Assembly (NCBI GenBank): GCA_014360645.1
Contig: JACIXD010000017.1
Span: 1 to 64,000 of the forward strand
Origin: Actinomycetota bacterium
GTDB taxonomy: Bacteria; Actinomycetota; Geothermincolia; Geothermincolales; RBG-13-55-18
Direction: 5' to 3'
DNA: 64,000 nt
The notes under the pieces are model-generated. The model saw only the letters and a program-made list of their open reading frames with translations. It searched no databases and was not told where the DNA came from. Of the stretch, positions 61,268-64,000 are shown in pieces (within the stretch, counting starts at the first letter, position 1; each line of letters starts with the position of its first letter). A program made the translations under genes and the position numbers.

Positions 61268-62538
61268 GCGCGGTGCGCAGGCCGCAGTGCGTGGTCATCG
61301 GCGCCGGCCCCGCCGGGCTGGGGGCGGCTCTGGCGGCGCGGGAGGCGGGGCTCTCCGACGTCATGCTCCTGGAGCGCGATTTCGAGCTGGGGGGCATCCT
61401 GCCGCAGTGCATCCACGACGGCTTCGGGTCCATCGTCTTCGAACAGGTGCTCACCGGGCCGCAGTACGCCCAGCGCTTCATCGACCGCGTGGAGAGGGCG
61501 GGCATCGAGGTGAAGCTCAACACCATGGTGCTGGAGATGCGGGGGGACCGGCGCATCACCGCCGTCAACCCCGCGGACGGGGTCTTCGAGCTGGAACCCT
61601 CTTCCATCGTGCTGGCCATGGGCTGCCGGGAACGCACGCGGCACCAGGTGATGATCCCCGGCTACCGGCCCGCGGGAGTGATCTGCGCCGGGGCCGCCCA
61701 GCGCGACATCAACATCGAGGGGCTGATGCCCGGCAGGCGGGCGGTCATCCTGGGCTCGGGGGACATCGGCCTCATCATGGCCCGCCGCCTCACCCTGGAG
61801 GGGGCGGAGGTGGAAGGGGTCTATGAGATCATGGACCACCCCGGGGGGCTCACGCGCAACGTGGTACAGTGCCTGCACGACTACGACATCCCCCTGCATC
61901 TCTCCCACACCGTGACCTTCATCCACGGCAGGAAGAGGGTGGAGGCGGTGACGGTGGCCCGGGTGGGGGAGGACCTCAAGCCCTTGAGGGACACGGAGCG
62001 ACGCGTGCCCTGCGACACCCTGGTGCTCTCAGTGGGCCTCATCCCCGAGAACGAGCTCTCCAAGCAGGCGGGGGTGCAGCTGGACCCCCTCACCGGAGGG
62101 CCGGTAGTGGACGAGACCATGCACACCTCCGTGGAGGGCATCTTCGCCTGCGGCAACGTGGTCTGCGTCTTCGACCTCGTGGACTGGGTCACGCAGACCG
62201 CGGAGACGGCGGGCCGGGGGGCGGCGGAGTACGTGCTGGAGGCCGGGAGGCGGAAGCGCGGGCCCGCGGTGCGGGTCACCGCGGGTCGAAACGTGAAGTT
62301 CGTGGTGCCGCAGCTCGTCCGGCGCCCGGAACGCGGCGTGGATTTCTTCTTCCGCGTGGAACACCCAGAGAGGGCGGCGCGGACGCGGGTGCTGGTGGAC
62401 GGCGAGGAGCTCTACTCCCGCAAGGCGAAGATGGTGCGGCCGCCGGAGATGATCAAGGCGGGGGCGGACCCCGGGAAGGCGGCGCGCGGGCCGGAGAACG
62501 TCACCGTGGAAGTGGTCGCGGAGGAGGAAGAGGCATGA
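61264..62538 (+). CDS. NAD(P)/FAD-dependent oxidoreductase
   Basis: A 424-residue flavoprotein with two Rossmann folds: CVVIGAGPAGLGAALAAREA near residue 8 (FAD) and AVILGSGDIGLIMARRL near 160 (NAD(P)H). The closing FAD motif is TSVEGIFACGNVVCVFD near 290. It starts with TTG overlapping the stop of the previous gene (TTGA), a typical coupling. It is the GlpB-like/anaerobic partner in this three-gene set and probably passes electrons from the GlpA-like protein. The longer open frame upstream is a shadow of the previous gene. Confidence 0.88.
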   Translation: MSAVRRPQCVVIGAGPAGLGAALAAREAGLSDVMLLERDFELGGILPQCIHDGFGSIVFEQVLTGPQYAQRFIDRVERAGIEVKLNTMVLEMRGDRRITAVNPADGVFELEPSSIVLAMGCRERTRHQVMIPGYRPAGVICAGAAQRDINIEGLMPGRRAVILGSGDIGLIMARRLTLEGAEVEGVYEIMDHPGGLTRNVVQCLHDYDIPLHLSHTVTFIHGRKRVEAVTVARVGEDLKPLRDTERRVPCDTLVLSVGLIPENELSKQAGVQLDPLTGGPVVDETMHTSVEGIFACGNVVCVFDLVDWVTQTAETAGRGAAEYVLEAGRRKRGPAVRVTAGRNVKFVVPQLVRRPERGVDFFFRVEHPERAARTRVLVDGEELYSRKAKMVRPPEMIKAGADPGKAARGPENVTVEVVAEEEEA

Positions 62539-62595
62539 CGCGTCCGCGGCGGCGAGGAGAGAGCGCGCGGAATGCGGGGACCGCGGGGGGACGCG

Positions 62596-62979
62596 ATGAA
62601 GAAAACGCATAGCTACACCTGCATCAACTGCCCCCTGAGCTGTGGGCTGACCCTGGTGGAGGAGGACGGCGAGGTCCTCGAGGTGAGCGGCGCCGACTGC
62701 AGGGTGGGTGAGAAATATGCCGTGGAGGAGTTCCGCAATCCCCGCCGCACTGTGAGCACCACCGTGCGTGTGCAGGGCGGCGTGCTCCCCCTGCTGCCGG
62801 TGGTGAGCGCGGCGCCCATCCCCAAGGCCCTGGTGAGGGACGCGGTGCGCATGCTCTCCAGGCTCACCGTGGATGCGCCGGTGGCGGACGGCCAGGTCAT
62901 CTACCCCGACATCCTCGGCACCGGGGTGGACGTCGTCGCCTCCCGGCGGCTAGACGCCGCGGGCCGAGGGGACGCGTAA
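62596..62979 (+). CDS. DUF1667 protein
   Basis: A 127-residue DUF1667 protein. The N-terminal CINCPLSCGLTL and C at ADCRVGEKYA form a Cys-x2-Cys-x3-Cys cluster that probably binds an iron-sulfur cluster or zinc. TVSTTVRVQGG and PLLPVVSAAPIPKALV are conserved parts of the family. DUF1667 genes almost always follow the two flavoprotein genes found here, so it is likely their third subunit. The ATG has GGGGGACG upstream. Confidence 0.87.
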   Translation: MKKTHSYTCINCPLSCGLTLVEEDGEVLEVSGADCRVGEKYAVEEFRNPRRTVSTTVRVQGGVLPLLPVVSAAPIPKALVRDAVRMLSRLTVDAPVADGQVIYPDILGTGVDVVASRRLDAAGRGDA

Positions 62980-63000
62980 GGAGGTCCGGGCACGCGCCGT

Positions 63001-63034
63001 GGGAAGACGCGTGGCGTGGCGCGGGCGTCTTCCC
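63001..63034 (+). terminator. Hairpin after the flavoprotein operon
   Basis: GGGAAGACGC (63001-63010) pairs with GCGTCTTCCC (63025-63034) over a 14-base loop, 22 bases after the DUF1667 stop. No T run follows, so termination would depend on the strong stem alone. Confidence 0.45.
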
Positions 63035-63165
63035 CGCAGACGGCGAGGCCCGGCCCTCTCTTAGGAAATATCTGCCACATAAGACCCCGACCCGACTTTT
63101 CGGGAACCTTTGGCCCGCGTGACGGGTCATAGCCTTCTGACAACACCGTGAGGAGGAAAGGGGCG

Positions 63166-64000
63166 ATGACAACCTTGTTGCCTGTGATAGAGAGGTCTGA
63201 CGTGGCGGAGTTCCTGGCCAGCAGGGAATTCGCCCTGCCGGCGCTCTTCGTGCTGGGCGGGCTTGTCCTGGGGTTCGCGCTCGAGCGGCTGCTGATCATG
63301 GCCCTGGGAAGGCTGTGGTCAAGGCGCGGCTGGGACGGCTGGCAGACGGTGCGCAGGTCCCTGCTGGGCATGGTGACCCTGTGGTCGGTGGCGGGAGGAC
63401 TGTATGCCGCAATGAAGGTCACCAGCCTGTATCCTACAGCGCTGCTGGTTTACCAGAAGGCCTTCGTGGTGCTGGCGGTGTTCACCGTTTCCCTGGTCAC
63501 GGCGAGGATCGCGGCGGGTCTGGTGGACCTGTCCATAAGAAAGGCCGAGGGCGCGCTGCCCTCCACCACCATCTGGGGCAACGTGGTGAGGATGTTCGTC
63601 ATGCTCACCGGACTGCTGGTAGCCCTCAAGCTGCTGGACGTGCCCATCACCCCCATCCTCACCGCCCTGGGAGTGGGAGGTTTCGCCATGGCCCTGGCCT
63701 TCCAGGACACCCTGTCCAACCTCTTCGCGGGGCTGCACATCCTTGCCTCCAAGCAGATCGCCCCCGGCGATTACGTGAAGCTTGACAGCGGAGACGAGGG
63801 CTACGTGGTGGACGTCACCTGGCGCAACACCACCATCAGGACGCTTCCCAACAACGTGGTGGTCATCCCGAACTCCCGCATGGCCTCGGCCATCATCACC
63901 AACTATCACCGGCCCGCCCCGGAGATATCAGTGCTGGTGGACCTGGGCGTGGCCATGGACAGCGACCTCCGCCGCGTCGAGGAGGTGACCCTGGAGGTGG
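63166..64000 (+). CDS. MscS-type mechanosensitive channel (cut by window end)
   Basis: The open part has 278 residues and is cut by the window edge. AGGAGGAAAGG precedes the ATG. Four membrane segments are seen: ALPALFVLGGLVLGFALERL, LLGMVTLWSVAGGLYAAMKV, AFVVLAVFTVSLVTARIAAG and MFVMLTGLLVALKLLDVPIT. They are followed by the pore helix text ITPILTALGVGGFAMALAFQ then DTLSNLFAGLHI, and the beta domain with GDYVKLDSGDEGYVVDVTWR and VVIPNSRMA. This is the MscS family (YnaI/MscMJ-like). It protects cells from osmotic downshock. Confidence 0.92.
   Translation, partial: MTTLLPVIERSDVAEFLASREFALPALFVLGGLVLGFALERLLIMALGRLWSRRGWDGWQTVRRSLLGMVTLWSVAGGLYAAMKVTSLYPTALLVYQKAFVVLAVFTVSLVTARIAAGLVDLSIRKAEGALPSTTIWGNVVRMFVMLTGLLVALKLLDVPITPILTALGVGGFAMALAFQDTLSNLFAGLHILASKQIAPGDYVKLDSGDEGYVVDVTWRNTTIRTLPNNVVVIPNSRMASAIITNYHRPAPEISVLVDLGVAMDSDLRRVEEVTLEV

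Noticed and set aside
1-64000. tRNA or rRNA genes
   Set aside because: No cloverleaf with TTCGAATC-type T-loop and matching acceptor arm, and no rRNA motif, was recognised by eye.

Overview
The window is GC-rich, with dense and mostly short-spaced genes, many GTG/TTG starts behind strong purine-rich ribosome binding sites, corrinoid methyltransferase parts and oligopeptide-type ABC transporters. This looks like an uncultured, probably anaerobic actinobacterium of the Geothermincolia/OPB41 type. That placement is inference from gene style; no 16S rRNA, tRNA or ribosomal protein gene was seen.

Region 1 (1-24.4 kb) is a defence island. A decayed IS1380-like transposase is followed by an extended -10 promoter and three large genes: a DEAD-box helicase with DUF1998 and a C-terminal nuclease domain (DruE/DrmA-B-like), a SNF2 helicase (DrmD-like) and an Eco57I-type adenine methylase (DrmMI-like). 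After a second decayed transposase come two McrBC-type modules: EVE-McrB, a second McrB with an unknown N-terminal domain and a DUF2357/McrC nuclease, then an MrcB(DUF3578)-McrB and a large DUF2357 nuclease. The first two McrB genes share 1,111 bp with one base difference, so they carry the same AAA+ motor behind different N-terminal readers.

Region 2 (24.5-33 kb) is a second accessory block: a DUF429 protein, two broken repeat-protein genes, and a four-gene cluster of NERD-UvrD-like helicase, a small coiled-coil protein, a Rad50-like SMC ATPase with a CxxC hook and a PD-(D/E)XK endonuclease. A DEDD exonuclease-WYL fusion and a remnant of an ADP-ribosylglycohydrolase follow.

Region 3 (33-41 kb) holds lipid-type and hydrolase genes: an SDR and an abhydrolase run divergently from a TetR regulator, with matching operators at both promoters. 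A macro-domain protein, two more alpha/beta hydrolases, a DUF6506 protein and a secreted beta-sandwich protein complete it.

Region 4 (41-58 kb) is transport and one-carbon metabolism: a five-gene Opp/Dpp/Nik-type ABC operon behind a long structured leader, a LysR regulator, an ABC-2 exporter with two permeases, a TetR regulator, a corrinoid protein with a UroD-type methyltransferase, and a second ABC-2 exporter. An in-frame chimera of an FGGY kinase and a hydroxyacid dehydrogenase closes the region.

Region 5 (58-64 kb) has msrA/msrB, a three-gene GlpA-like/FAD oxidoreductase/DUF1667 operon, and an MscS-type channel cut by the window end.

A cross-window pattern is a set of short direct repeats (20-53 bp), each flanking a short unrelated insert and often lying at the 3' end of a gene. 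A family of short GGGGTCAG-bounded elements is also scattered through the window.
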